Source of the DNA: Flavobacterium arcticum
GTDB lineage: Bacteria > Bacteroidota > Bacteroidia > Flavobacteriales > Flavobacteriaceae
NCBI RefSeq assembly: GCF_003344925.1
Contig: NZ_CP031188.1
Span: forward strand, 928,501-992,500
Length of the DNA: 64,000 bases
Reading direction: 5' to 3'
A program made the position numbers and the translations under genes. Positions 47,001 through 54,570 of the stretch are shown here, piece by piece (the first letter of the stretch is position 1; each line of letters begins with the position of its first letter). The notes beneath the pieces are model-generated. The model did no database searches. It saw nothing but the letters and a program-made list of their open reading frames with translations, and was not told where the DNA came from.

Positions 47001-47080
47001 GTTTCTGTATATCCTTGCTCACATAGTTCTTTAACTATGAGTTCTTGAAATCCTCTTTCGCTATAGTCTGTTGTTTGCAT
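44012..47080 (-). CDS. hsdR: Type I restriction enzyme, R subunit
   Basis: The 1022-residue protein has an N-terminal PD-(D/E)xK nuclease with NEIDLVVFLNGLPVVTMELKN (about 130-152), then a superfamily 2 translocase: Walker A HSAGSGKSNS near 312-321, the IIDEAHSSQSG DEAH box near 418-428, FAFTATPKN (motif III), and later helicase motifs (VANKYQTGFDQP, QTLSRLNRAHKP). It translocates DNA and cleaves unmodified DNA away from the recognition site. It starts 1 base after the stop of hsdS and ends the operon. Confidence 0.96.
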   Translation of the reverse strand: MQTTDYSERGFQELIVKELCEQGYTETLSKDFNKEFCFNLQELWYFIKTTQPKKFDFIQDKGERKFLLRLDKKIRQDGIVDTLRKGVKHYDKTIDLFYQQPPSVYNKKAQDLFEKNLFTVTQELMYTEANRNEIDLVVFLNGLPVVTMELKNAFTHQAVKNAIKQYRNTRDPKDLIFNFGRCMVHFAADTDLVYMATALAYDKTFFLPFNKGLNDGDYVAPFGAGNPEVNEGIKTSYLWKDILEKRSFTNIIGQFAQIVKDDDDPCNRKLGIKKKSSPKLIFPRYHQLKVVRDLLYDVKHQGIGKRYLIQHSAGSGKSNSITWLAHQLVGLYDKTNTNHLFDSVIVVTDRTVLDRQIRENIKRFAQVKSTVEAITGKGGSKTSQLKEALANKKKIIICTVQTFPFLLKEMDDLQESNFGIIIDEAHSSQSGDTAAKMNAALAGKGFDDLPKNEDGTIDTDDIVNHIIESRKMLKNASYFAFTATPKNKTLETFGVPYKGIGDDGLEKTKFKPFHTYSMKQAIEEEFILDVLANYTTYNSFYKLISQAKEHKEFEIKDANKKLRSYVEGHKFAIKEKAIIMVNHFHQDVHHLINGKAKAMIVCKSIASAMKYKDAVDDYLKEIKSPYKTIVAFSGKNKHYSTGIEMTEASMNNFADGDNDIPCKFKKDKYRFLIVANKYQTGFDQPLLHTMYVDKQLSSVAAVQTLSRLNRAHKPFKKDTFVLDFFNKLDDIKVAFQDYYTTTILSEETDINKLNDLQDNLAEYQVYSPEIVEEHFTLYYNNVDRNKTEPLIKRGAYFFDSELTKDEKISFKSQAKSFVRTYSYLAKIVDVQNPEWEMLWLYLKYLSPLLKIDDENDDENIIEAINMDSYRVSRHQQGKIDLVAETASIEPIPVSEGGFGTEKMFDTLEGIINEFNKRFGDIEWTDNDKVNERLSIEIPRRIRENEAQMAVFNNSDKSNAKDYMNKIVTDVMKELIFSSKGDLVVDTEIYKTFADNADFKQKYVDMMFDMFWSNRNNDSRTHK

Positions 47081-47081
47081 A

Positions 47082-48377
47082 TTATAAAGTCTTGTAGGTT
47101 GTTGCAGGTTCTGCTGCTTTACTTATAGTGATTGGTTTCTTCTCAAAGCTCTTGGGTGCTTGTAATTTTCCAGTAACCACATTCTCAATTAAAGTAGATA
47201 ATAGATTTTTTGAAAGTTCATTTTCTTTTTTTATCAAATTTTTTGTATCAACTAATTTTATATGAAGTTTATATATACTATCAATAGTTTTTTGGTCTGG
47301 AATAGGAATTTTCAAATCTCTAAAGTCTCTAAAGCTTATGTTTTTCCCCTCTCTAATTCCAGAAACAACTGTGTTAAGCAATCCAATAAATTGACTCGAT
47401 TTAAAAAGGTATTTGTAATAATACTTTAAGTTCTTAAGCTTTTTGTATTCATCTTTTAAATAGAACATAGTATATGCTGGACTTGTGATTCCTTGTACTT
47501 CTGACAATTCAATTCCACCTTCAAATGACCTTAAACTAATAACAAAATCACCATTACAAACTAACTTTAATCCATCCGTTTGAGTTGCTGTAACATAATT
47601 TTCTTCAATCTCATCTTTAAAAACTAAACCTCTAGATTGTGTAGCTGCTAGTAATCTTTCATTTGGATGATTTTTAATATTTCTTTCGTTGAAAATCCAT
47701 TTCCCTTTTTTTATCTCCCAATTCTTATCAAATAAATCTTCCCACTCCTTAACTTCCTGTTGTCCCTTGGTTCCAAAAACTAATGCGTATAGCTGATTTT
47801 CTGTTAAAGAAAGCAGTTCACGTTTATTTCTAATGAATTTTTTAATTTGTCTCTCTTTCCTATCCAAATAGGCAACAATAAGATTTTGTGTTTCAATAGG
47901 TGGAATTGGAATGTACTCATCCTTAATTATATTGTAATCTATATTTTGACCTTCTCTTATTCCAGTCACACAAGTTTTCAGTAATGCTATGAAACTATGA
48001 GATTTGAATAGATGTTTATAATAATAACTATTCACATTTTTTTTTGGAAAAAACACTGTGTAAGCTGGGCTTATTATTCCTCTTTCATATGAAATTTCAA
48101 TACCACCTTCAAAAGACCTTAAACTTATTACAAAATCTCTTTTGTGCACCAACTTTAGTAGATGTAAATCTTTTGTAGCAGTAGTCGTTCTTCTTCCGTA
48201 ACTGTCCTTTAAAACCACTCCTTTATCTTGAGATGCGACAAGTAGAGGTTCATTTGGGAATCCTTTAGTTTTTCTTTCTTCAAATAAGTACTTAAACTTT
48301 ATGTATTCCCAATCATCAGTTATTTGATTGGTATAAATGAAATCTGAATTTTTGTATTTATTATATGTGGGCTTCAA
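47082..48377 (-). CDS. hsdS: Type I restriction enzyme, specificity subunit
   Basis: The 431-residue protein has two target-recognition domains, each followed by a conserved helical spacer (PIPPIETQNLIVAYLDRKERQIKKFIRNKRELL near 157-190, and the second at the C-terminus). The domains resemble each other closely: DFVISLRSFEGGIE, SPAYT and GIREG(Q/K)NI occur in both (about 80-150 and 277-360). Similar halves would recognise similar half-sites, giving a near-palindromic split target. Its start directly abuts the upstream ImmA gene. Confidence 0.93.
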   Translation of the reverse strand: MKPTYNKYKNSDFIYTNQITDDWEYIKFKYLFEERKTKGFPNEPLLVASQDKGVVLKDSYGRRTTTATKDLHLLKLVHKRDFVISLRSFEGGIEISYERGIISPAYTVFFPKKNVNSYYYKHLFKSHSFIALLKTCVTGIREGQNIDYNIIKDEYIPIPPIETQNLIVAYLDRKERQIKKFIRNKRELLSLTENQLYALVFGTKGQQEVKEWEDLFDKNWEIKKGKWIFNERNIKNHPNERLLAATQSRGLVFKDEIEENYVTATQTDGLKLVCNGDFVISLRSFEGGIELSEVQGITSPAYTMFYLKDEYKKLKNLKYYYKYLFKSSQFIGLLNTVVSGIREGKNISFRDFRDLKIPIPDQKTIDSIYKLHIKLVDTKNLIKKENELSKNLLSTLIENVVTGKLQAPKSFEKKPITISKAAEPATTYKTL

Positions 48378-49469
48378 TTAATCGCAGAAGTTAATAGGTT
48401 TAAAAAATTCATTTCCTTGTCCGTAAGCAATAACTTCTTTGTATTGCAATCTGCCAATAATAGATGCTGGATGAGTTCCAAATTTTTTGGCATATCTTAC
48501 AATATCATCAGTAGATAGTTGTCTGTTACTGCAAATTTCAGCTTCTTCCTTTTCAGATAGAATGATGTTTGAAGCAAATGCATCAGCTTGGGCTTCATAG
48601 TCTTCATTTTCTCCTGCGTAAGCAACATTTTCAATAGAAATATATTTTTTACCATGCAGTAAAATATGACCTACTTCATGAAAGAATGTAAACCAAAAAA
48701 TATCGTTTCTTCTATACCTACCACTTAATTGTATAAGCGGTACATTGTTAATCCATCTAGTAGAGCCATGAATAGCTGTTTTAGGTAAACAAGGTGTGTG
48801 TACTACTTTTACACCTGCTGTTAGGCATAAGGCTTGTAGTTGCTCAAAGAAATCATCTGGCTGTTTAGCCATTATTTTTTTTATCTCTGGCAGTAATTTC
48901 TTAAATGCAGACTTATCAAATTCTGGTGCTTCTAAAAGCTCTGACTGCAATTCTCCTTGTCTTAACCAAGATGCAATAGCAGTAGCATTTTCGTGGTCTT
49001 TTAATGAAATTCTAAAAGCCACTTGAAGCTTTTGGTTGATGTAATAATCTTCCCAAGCTTTTGTACTAGCTACCTCAAAGTAGTTAAATAAATAAACTAC
49101 CTTTTCTCTAATTTTTAAGGTTTTAGGAAGCCAGCCCATACTTGCCATTTTAGCATAAGGAAATTTTTTAGCCCATTCTATAGCATCATCAATAGCTAAC
49201 TGAAAGTTAACTCTTGCTTGATACTCGTCAAAATTGCTTTGGGCATTCATCCAAAAATGAGCAGGTATTTTAAGAACTTGTTCAAATAGCACTGCCATAT
49301 CTGGTGTAATAGCACTTTCACCTTTTAATACTGCTGTAATAGTTTTTTCTGGTTTTCCTGTTCTTACTGCAAATTCTTTTGCTCCTAATTCTCTTTCTTC
49401 TAATGCCTCTAATAATATGTCGCCAGGGTGTGTAACACTTTCTGGGTAATACTGATTAATAGTTGCCAT
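48378..49469 (-). CDS. HigA-type antitoxin fused to ImmA/IrrE-type metallopeptidase
   Basis: From MATINQYYPESVTHPG the protein is 363 residues; an earlier ATG at 49511 overlaps the toxin gene by 17 bases but lies in a poorly conserved leader. Residues about 10-80 are a HigA-type helix-turn-helix (HPGDILLEALEERELGAKEFAVRTGKPEKTI). About 215-330 is an ImmA/IrrE peptidase domain with the HEVGH zinc motif (264-268). So one protein combines antitoxin and protease-type domains. It lies between the HigB-type toxin and hsdS in the R-M operon, so restriction expression may be tied to it. Confidence 0.88.
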   Translation of the reverse strand: MATINQYYPESVTHPGDILLEALEERELGAKEFAVRTGKPEKTITAVLKGESAITPDMAVLFEQVLKIPAHFWMNAQSNFDEYQARVNFQLAIDDAIEWAKKFPYAKMASMGWLPKTLKIREKVVYLFNYFEVASTKAWEDYYINQKLQVAFRISLKDHENATAIASWLRQGELQSELLEAPEFDKSAFKKLLPEIKKIMAKQPDDFFEQLQALCLTAGVKVVHTPCLPKTAIHGSTRWINNVPLIQLSGRYRRNDIFWFTFFHEVGHILLHGKKYISIENVAYAGENEDYEAQADAFASNIILSEKEEAEICSNRQLSTDDIVRYAKKFGTHPASIIGRLQYKEVIAYGQGNEFFKPINFCD

Positions 49470-49494
49470 ATTTGTCCCTTCTTTAGTTTTCTGT

Positions 49495-49827
49495 TTAATG
49501 GTAATCTTCAATGTTAATAATTTCTACTCCTGAAATTTCAACCCAAATATATTTTCCATTGTCATCTGTAGGTATTGGGTTTTCTTGAGGGGTAAAAATG
49601 AGTCTGTAAGGATGGTCTAAATCGCAAGCCCATTGCCCTTTTTTGTTCTCTTTTAATTCATGAAATCTTCCTGGGGCATATCTTAAGTCTTCTAAAGTTG
49701 TTGCTGCTTGAATTTGGGAGAGTCTTTTTTTGTAGACTCTAAATTTATCTGCACCCAACTTTTTTTGTCCATCCCTGTCACTGTTGGCGTATTTCTTTAA
49801 CTTCTTGTCCCCAAATGTAATATCCAT
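49495..49827 (-). CDS. HigB/RelE-type toxin
   Basis: The 110-residue protein has the RelE/HigB fold signature: ITFGDKKLKKYANSD at the start, RFHELKENKKGQWACDLDHPYRLIFTP near 57-83 (strand 3 and the RNase-type centre with Arg near 78), and VEISGVEIINIEDYH at the end. It would cut mRNA at the ribosome and be neutralised by the downstream HigA-type protein. It follows hsdM by 56 bases, in the same operon as the R-M genes. No other toxin partner is encoded. Confidence 0.87.
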   Translation of the reverse strand: MDITFGDKKLKKYANSDRDGQKKLGADKFRVYKKRLSQIQAATTLEDLRYAPGRFHELKENKKGQWACDLDHPYRLIFTPQENPIPTDDNGKYIWVEISGVEIINIEDYH

Positions 49828-49883
49828 TGCAAATATAATAAACTTATTAACATTAAGTGTTAATTAAAAAATAAAAATAGTAA

Positions 49884-52097
49884 TTAACTTTTAATAATCT
49901 CTTCTAGAATTCCTTCTGTTTCCTTTTCTAAATCAAGGATTTCCTGCTTTATTAGCTCTAAATCTTTAGGGGGAGAATAGTTGTAAAAATATCTTGTAAA
50001 TGAAATCATGTAACCTTTAGTAATCTTGTCATAGTTTATCCATGCATCAGAAACATAAGGAATAACTTCCCTATTAAAATACACTTCTATATCTTCATTT
50101 AAAGGTACAATTTCGGTATCTCTTAAATCAGCATCTGCTTCATAGGTTAAAGTGCCAATCTTTTCTTTCTTCTTAATAACTGGTTTCGCATCTTCATCTT
50201 TCCAACTCACAGCAAGTAGCACCTTTTTCTTGTTTGTAGCACTAACTTTGTACGAAAACGATTTTAGCACTTTATCAACATCTTTATTGAATTGGTTGAA
50301 GTCATCATAAAGTGTATCTCCAATTTTAGTAAAAATATCTTTAGCAATTAGCATCAATTCTTTTTGAGTTTTCCAAGTAGCTGCACTAAACAGTTTTTTC
50401 CTATTAGCAGTAGATGTTTTTAAGTCTTGGTCTTTAATCCATAGCTCTGTTTTTTGTTTAATATCTTTTGTAATACCTTCATATAGAGTATCTCCAAATG
50501 CTTTAAACATCCATGTCATTTCCTCTGAAATAGTGTTTACATATCTCAATCTTTCGATTGCTTCTTCGGTAAACTGCGATTTGTATCTTAAAGGTCTTTC
50601 TATGGTAACTTCATGATAGCCAAAATCCTCATTGTTGAATACTTTAGATATTTCAGTTTCTTTACAGTTTAGAAATAAGTCCTCTATTTGCTTGATATGG
50701 CTTGGTTGCATCTCACAGTTTTTCTCTCCTAAATTTCTTCTTAAAGGCGTAGATAAGTCTAAAGCATTAATAAGCTGAATTTTGCCTTCTCTTCTTTTTT
50801 CTTTTCTATTAGAAAGTAGCCAGATATAAGTTGGAATTCCTGTATTGTAAAATATTTTTTCTGGGAGCGCCACTATACATTCTACCAAATCATTCTCAAT
50901 TAAGTAGCGTCTAATTTCACTTTCTCCTTGACCTGCATTACCAGTAAATAACGAAGAACCGTTATGGACTGATGCAATTCTGCTTCCTAATTCAGTTCCT
51001 TTCTTCATTTTATGAACCATGTTAGAAAGAAATAGCAATTGACAATCAGAAATTTTTGGCAGTCCTGTTTGGAATCTCGGGTCTTTTATTACTTCATTAG
51101 TTTTACCTCTTTCATTAACCACTGCATCTTCATCCTTTTTCCAAGCCTTACCATAAGGCGGATTAGACAACATAAAGTCGAATTCTTTAAACTGAAAACC
51201 ATCATTAGCTAATGTAGAACCATAAGCAATATGGTAATCTTTTTCGCCTTTAATAAGCATATCAGAATTACAAACTGCCCAAGTTTCAGGGTTTACTTCT
51301 TGTCCATATAAACTGAAAGAGGTTTTGTTATCTGTTATCCTTTTAGCATATTTTTCAGCCTCGGTTAACATACCACCACTTCCACAAGCAGAATCGTAAA
51401 TAGAGTATTGAGCAACTTTAAGTTTATCTTTTATTGGTAAAAAGATAAGGTGTGTCATTAACTGTATAATTTCTCTAGGTGTAAAATGTTCACCAGCCTC
51501 TTCATTGTTTTCTTCATTAAACTTTCTAATAAGTTCTTCAAAAACATAGCCCATACCTAAATTAGTTAAAGGAGGTAGTACCTCGCCTTTAGGGTTTTTA
51601 ATTTCTATTGGACTTAAATTGATTTCTTTGGAGGCTAGTTTTTCAATTAAAAGAGGAGTCAATCCATTCTCTTTTAATTTTGCAAGCTGCTTTCTTATTT
51701 CAAACCTATCAATAATTAGTTGAATGTTATCTGAAAAGCCATCTAGGTATTCTTCTAGATTACTGTCTATATTAGCAGGGTCATTAGTTAATGCTGTATA
51801 TGGAAATTTAGATTTTACAGTACTGCTGTCTGAAAATGTAAACCCTGAAATATTATAAAAGGGGAATTTAGATTGATGTGTCAGTCCAGACAAATCATCT
51901 ATCCCATTTTCCTTTAAAAAGATATATCCTTTTAAAACCTCTTCCTTGGTTGGTATTAGTAATGCGTCCAGCCTCCTTAATACAGTAAAGGGTAGGATTA
52001 TATCCCTGTATTTACCTCTTACAAAATCATCTCTCAAAACATCATCAGCAATGCTCCAAATGAAGCTAACTATTTGATTATGTACTTTATTATTCAT
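49884..52097 (-). CDS. hsdM: Type I restriction enzyme, methyltransferase subunit
   Basis: The 737-residue N6-adenine methyltransferase has an N-terminal helical HsdM_N domain, FTPREIIQLMTHLI (the family entry to the methylase), the SAM-binding motif I DSACGSGGM near 235-243 and the catalytic NPPYGKAW near 313-320. It is about 200 residues longer than E. coli HsdM; the extra part is the C-terminus (about 540-737), rich in Lys/Glu. It forms M2S1 with HsdS and methylates the host DNA. It is the first gene of the operon hsdM, toxin, antitoxin, hsdS, hsdR. Confidence 0.95.
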   Translation of the reverse strand: MNNKVHNQIVSFIWSIADDVLRDDFVRGKYRDIILPFTVLRRLDALLIPTKEEVLKGYIFLKENGIDDLSGLTHQSKFPFYNISGFTFSDSSTVKSKFPYTALTNDPANIDSNLEEYLDGFSDNIQLIIDRFEIRKQLAKLKENGLTPLLIEKLASKEINLSPIEIKNPKGEVLPPLTNLGMGYVFEELIRKFNEENNEEAGEHFTPREIIQLMTHLIFLPIKDKLKVAQYSIYDSACGSGGMLTEAEKYAKRITDNKTSFSLYGQEVNPETWAVCNSDMLIKGEKDYHIAYGSTLANDGFQFKEFDFMLSNPPYGKAWKKDEDAVVNERGKTNEVIKDPRFQTGLPKISDCQLLFLSNMVHKMKKGTELGSRIASVHNGSSLFTGNAGQGESEIRRYLIENDLVECIVALPEKIFYNTGIPTYIWLLSNRKEKRREGKIQLINALDLSTPLRRNLGEKNCEMQPSHIKQIEDLFLNCKETEISKVFNNEDFGYHEVTIERPLRYKSQFTEEAIERLRYVNTISEEMTWMFKAFGDTLYEGITKDIKQKTELWIKDQDLKTSTANRKKLFSAATWKTQKELMLIAKDIFTKIGDTLYDDFNQFNKDVDKVLKSFSYKVSATNKKKVLLAVSWKDEDAKPVIKKKEKIGTLTYEADADLRDTEIVPLNEDIEVYFNREVIPYVSDAWINYDKITKGYMISFTRYFYNYSPPKDLELIKQEILDLEKETEGILEEIIKS

Positions 52098-52183
52098 TTA
52101 TACTTTTTATGTGCCTATAAATGTAAGGCTATTCAAATGCAAAAAAAATTTTATAAAAAAAAATTATCGATTAAAAGCGAGAG

Positions 52184-52270
52184 TGCCAGATACCTTGTGC
52201 AAAACCCCCACTAAGTTCTGGGGATAAAGATGCCCCTACCACTTTATATAGTAAAGAAGATTTTCTGGCA
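52184..52270. ncRNA. Possible structured RNA or regulatory leader (unnamed)
   Basis: TGCCAGA (52184-52190) pairs perfectly with TCTGGCA (52264-52270). Inside are hairpins CCCCA/TGGGG (52206-52210 / 52219-52223) and CTTTA/TAAAG (52242-52246 / 52252-52256). A second possibility pairs GGGG (52220-52223) with CCCC (52233-52236). Together they suggest a three-way junction. It is 87 bases upstream of hsdM (minus) and 96 bases upstream of the next plus-strand gene. No known RNA family recognised. Confidence 0.4.
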
Positions 52271-52365
52271 GAGTTAATAAATTCAAGGTGATAGTTGAGA
52301 TTTATATGCTGTAGGTAATTGATTTTCTGTGTGTGGTATACTACAACTCAAAAACTTTTAGAAAA

Positions 52366-52761
52366 ATGGTTAGAATCGTAAATTACAAAGAGAGACAGAA
52401 AGAGGATGGTACTTCATTCTTCGTTCTGGAACTACAAGGAGGAATTGAAATGGTATTAAGCAAAGTTACAGGAAACTTTTATGCTACTGCTAAGAAAGCT
52501 TATATACCTTCAACATTTGATGAGCAGGTGTGTACTGGGCTTATTGGTACAGAAATGCCAGGGAGCATCATTAAAGAAGACTGTGAGCCTTTTGAATATG
52601 TTGTAAAGGAAACAGGAGAGGAAATTACATTATCCCACAGATGGGTTTATGTTACAGAAGATGCTGTAAAGCCAAAGCAAGAAACTTTTGTGCCTAAACA
52701 TAATATTATAGCTAATTCTGATGTGTTTTCACAGAATGGTATTCTTGAGCATGCAGAGTAA
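52366..52761 (+). CDS. Conserved small mobile-element protein, function unknown
   Basis: From the chosen start (MVRIVNYKERQ) the protein is 131 residues; a longer frame from 52333 lacks a conserved look. It starts with the stretch NYKERQKEDGTSFFVLELQGGIEMV, and mid-protein SHRWVYV is preceded by a TGEEITL strand. I recall near-identical proteins in other Bacteroidota islands, with no assigned function. It could be an accessory factor for the island's DNA metabolism. A terminator follows. Confidence 0.75.
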   Translation: MVRIVNYKERQKEDGTSFFVLELQGGIEMVLSKVTGNFYATAKKAYIPSTFDEQVCTGLIGTEMPGSIIKEDCEPFEYVVKETGEEITLSHRWVYVTEDAVKPKQETFVPKHNIIANSDVFSQNGILEHAE

Positions 52762-52767
52762 AAATAT

Positions 52768-52805
52768 AAGCCTAGTCTATGTAAATAGATTGGGCTTTGT
52801 TTTTT
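52768..52805 (+). terminator. Intrinsic terminator
   Basis: AAGCCTAGTCTAT (52768-52780) pairs with ATAGATTGGGCTT (52785-52797), with two wobble pairs, then T-rich sequence. Confidence 0.72.
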
Positions 52806-52991
52806 GAGTTTTAAAATACCCTTACAATATTGTGCTTGATTGCTTATACCTTCATAAATAAAAAATAGTATAACTGTAGCGAGTTTACTTTATTACTATA
52901 AGGATATATTATTAATCTTGAAGGTGGGTATAAGTAGCTATAAATGAATTTTGTAAGGTGTTGAGGTTTCTAATTAACAAATATATTCATT

Positions 52992-53429
52992 ATGAAAATT
53001 TCCGAAATAAGTGTATCATACTCAAACAATAATGGGGATAGACTAAAAATAAGTAATAGTAAACAGTCTTATAATATTATAAGAGCTTGTTGGAGTGATT
53101 CTACAATAGAATTACAAGAAGAGTTTAAGGTACTAATGATGAATAGGAGTAACCAGATTTTAGGTGTTTATCCGCTTTCTAAAGGAGGTGTTTCTGCTAC
53201 TGTGGTAGATGCAAAATTAGTGTTTAGTGTTGCTCTTAAATGCAATGCTTCAAACATTATAATAGCACATAATCATCCTTCAGGAAACCTTCAGCCAAGT
53301 GAAGCAGATAAGAATTTAACACAAAAACTAAAACAAGCAGGGCAGTATCTAGATATCGTGCTGTTAGACCACTTAATAGTAACTAAAGATGACTTTTATA
53401 GTTTTAGTGATAATGGATTGATAAAATAG
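52992..53429 (+). CDS. RadC/MPN-type JAMM-domain protein
   Basis: The 145-residue protein carries the JAMM metal site IAHNHPSGNLQPSEAD (His93, His95, Asp106) of the RadC family, plus the end LDHLIVTKDDFYSFSDNGLI. Short RadC homologues like this, without the N-terminal HhH region, are frequent on Bacteroidota mobile elements and have no agreed function. It is a single gene with an A-rich leader. Confidence 0.88.
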   Translation: MKISEISVSYSNNNGDRLKISNSKQSYNIIRACWSDSTIELQEEFKVLMMNRSNQILGVYPLSKGGVSATVVDAKLVFSVALKCNASNIIIAHNHPSGNLQPSEADKNLTQKLKQAGQYLDIVLLDHLIVTKDDFYSFSDNGLIK

Positions 53430-53576
53430 TCCTCTTTTTTCCATTTCTATATATAGTGAATTGGAAAAAGTGGGACTTTTTGTCTTTTGTATGTGTATGA
53501 ATGAGTGTGAGAGTAGGCTTTTTAAGCAAAAATTTACAGTTTGTAAGCCCTATAGATTAATATTAATAGCTAAATC

Positions 53577-53807
53577 TTACTTTTTATCTTCAAGGTTTAC
53601 AATATCACATAAAGTGATACCTAAATTATCAGCAATCCTTTTTAAAGTGTATAAAGTAGGGTTGGTTCCACCAGCTTCTAAACGACTAAAGTTAGATTTT
53701 TCAATATTACATTTAGCAGCAAGGTCTTGTTGAGCAATACCTTGCTCTTCTCTTAACATTTTAACTCGCTTTCCAATTGCTATTTGAAGTTGGTCTTTAT
53801 CGTCCAT
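53577..53807 (-). CDS. XRE-family (Cro/C1-type) transcriptional regulator
   Basis: The 76-residue protein is one complete HTH_3 domain: IGKRVKMLREEQGIAQQDLAAKCNIEKSNFSRLEAGGTNPTLYTLKRIADNLGI. It is divergent from the gene at 53950, with two palindromic operator-like sites in the gap, so it most likely represses itself and the following island genes. This is a typical island or phage control switch. Confidence 0.9.
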   Translation of the reverse strand: MDDKDQLQIAIGKRVKMLREEQGIAQQDLAAKCNIEKSNFSRLEAGGTNPTLYTLKRIADNLGITLCDIVNLEDKK

Positions 53808-53828
53808 TTTAAAACATACATTATCTAG

Positions 53829-53878
53829 TTGTCAAAAATGATAATTAAGTAAGCTGTTATGGTTATCATAAATGATAA
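53829..53878. promoter_or_regulatory. Two operator-like sites for the XRE regulator
   Basis: Perfect palindrome TTATCAT-AA-ATGATAA at 53863-53878, and a second imperfect copy TTGTCAAAAATGATAA at 53829-53844. The centres are 34 bases apart, about three helical turns, between the divergent genes. Confidence 0.6.
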
Positions 53879-53949
53879 AAAAAGTATGTTTGTTAAATCT
53901 ATTATCTATAAGTGTTTATGGCAATTTCAAAGTTTATAAATAAAATATA

Positions 53950-54552
53950 ATGAAAGTAAAAATTTCAAAATTTCAAAATACAGGAATAACAGAAGCTGAT
54001 TTTCATTTCAGTTTAGAACATAAATTGAGTAGTATTAAAGAGCAGATAAATTTAGAGTCAGATAGTTTTTGTTCTTATGAACTAGATAGAGGTAAGAGTT
54101 CTAAAGATAAGCTAGTTTTTAGAAATGTAAATCACTTGAAGATGTTGCACAAATATCTTGTATCTAGTTATTTCTATGTCGCCTTGATTGCATTTCCAGT
54201 TTTAGTAGTTTTACATGAGAGTTCCAAGGGTGTAGATAGTGATGGTAATCTAACAAGTAATTTTATATACATATTAATCAGTTTAGCATTCCTTTTCGGA
54301 ACATTTAAAGGGCTCAAAGTTCCGTATAGGATAGTTATTGACAACTTAACCATTTCTGAACAGAACCTTTTTACAAGAAAAGTAGATGTTTTGTTTCCCA
54401 AAAGAATACTAACTACAAATGTTAATGAAATAGACTTCGTTATTATTTCATCAGAAGAACAATCATTATTTATAATGGAGAATGAACAGTTTGAAGTTAT
54501 TGAATTCCTAAAAAACTATCTCAAAAAATTTCGTTTTGAAAGTCACTTATAA
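53950..54552 (+). CDS. Island membrane protein, function unknown
   Basis: The 200-residue protein has two hydrophobic segments (FYVALIAFPVLVVLHES near 76-92, FIYILISLAFLFGTF near 105-119) flanked by soluble segments. The N-terminal 70 residues contain charged patches, and the C-terminus is hydrophilic. No known domain recognised. It opens a plus-strand cluster of small genes opposite the XRE regulator. Confidence 0.6.
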   Translation: MKVKISKFQNTGITEADFHFSLEHKLSSIKEQINLESDSFCSYELDRGKSSKDKLVFRNVNHLKMLHKYLVSSYFYVALIAFPVLVVLHESSKGVDSDGNLTSNFIYILISLAFLFGTFKGLKVPYRIVIDNLTISEQNLFTRKVDVLFPKRILTTNVNEIDFVIISSEEQSLFIMENEQFEVIEFLKNYLKKFRFESHL

Positions 54553-54570
54553 ATAAAGGTATAGAAGAGA

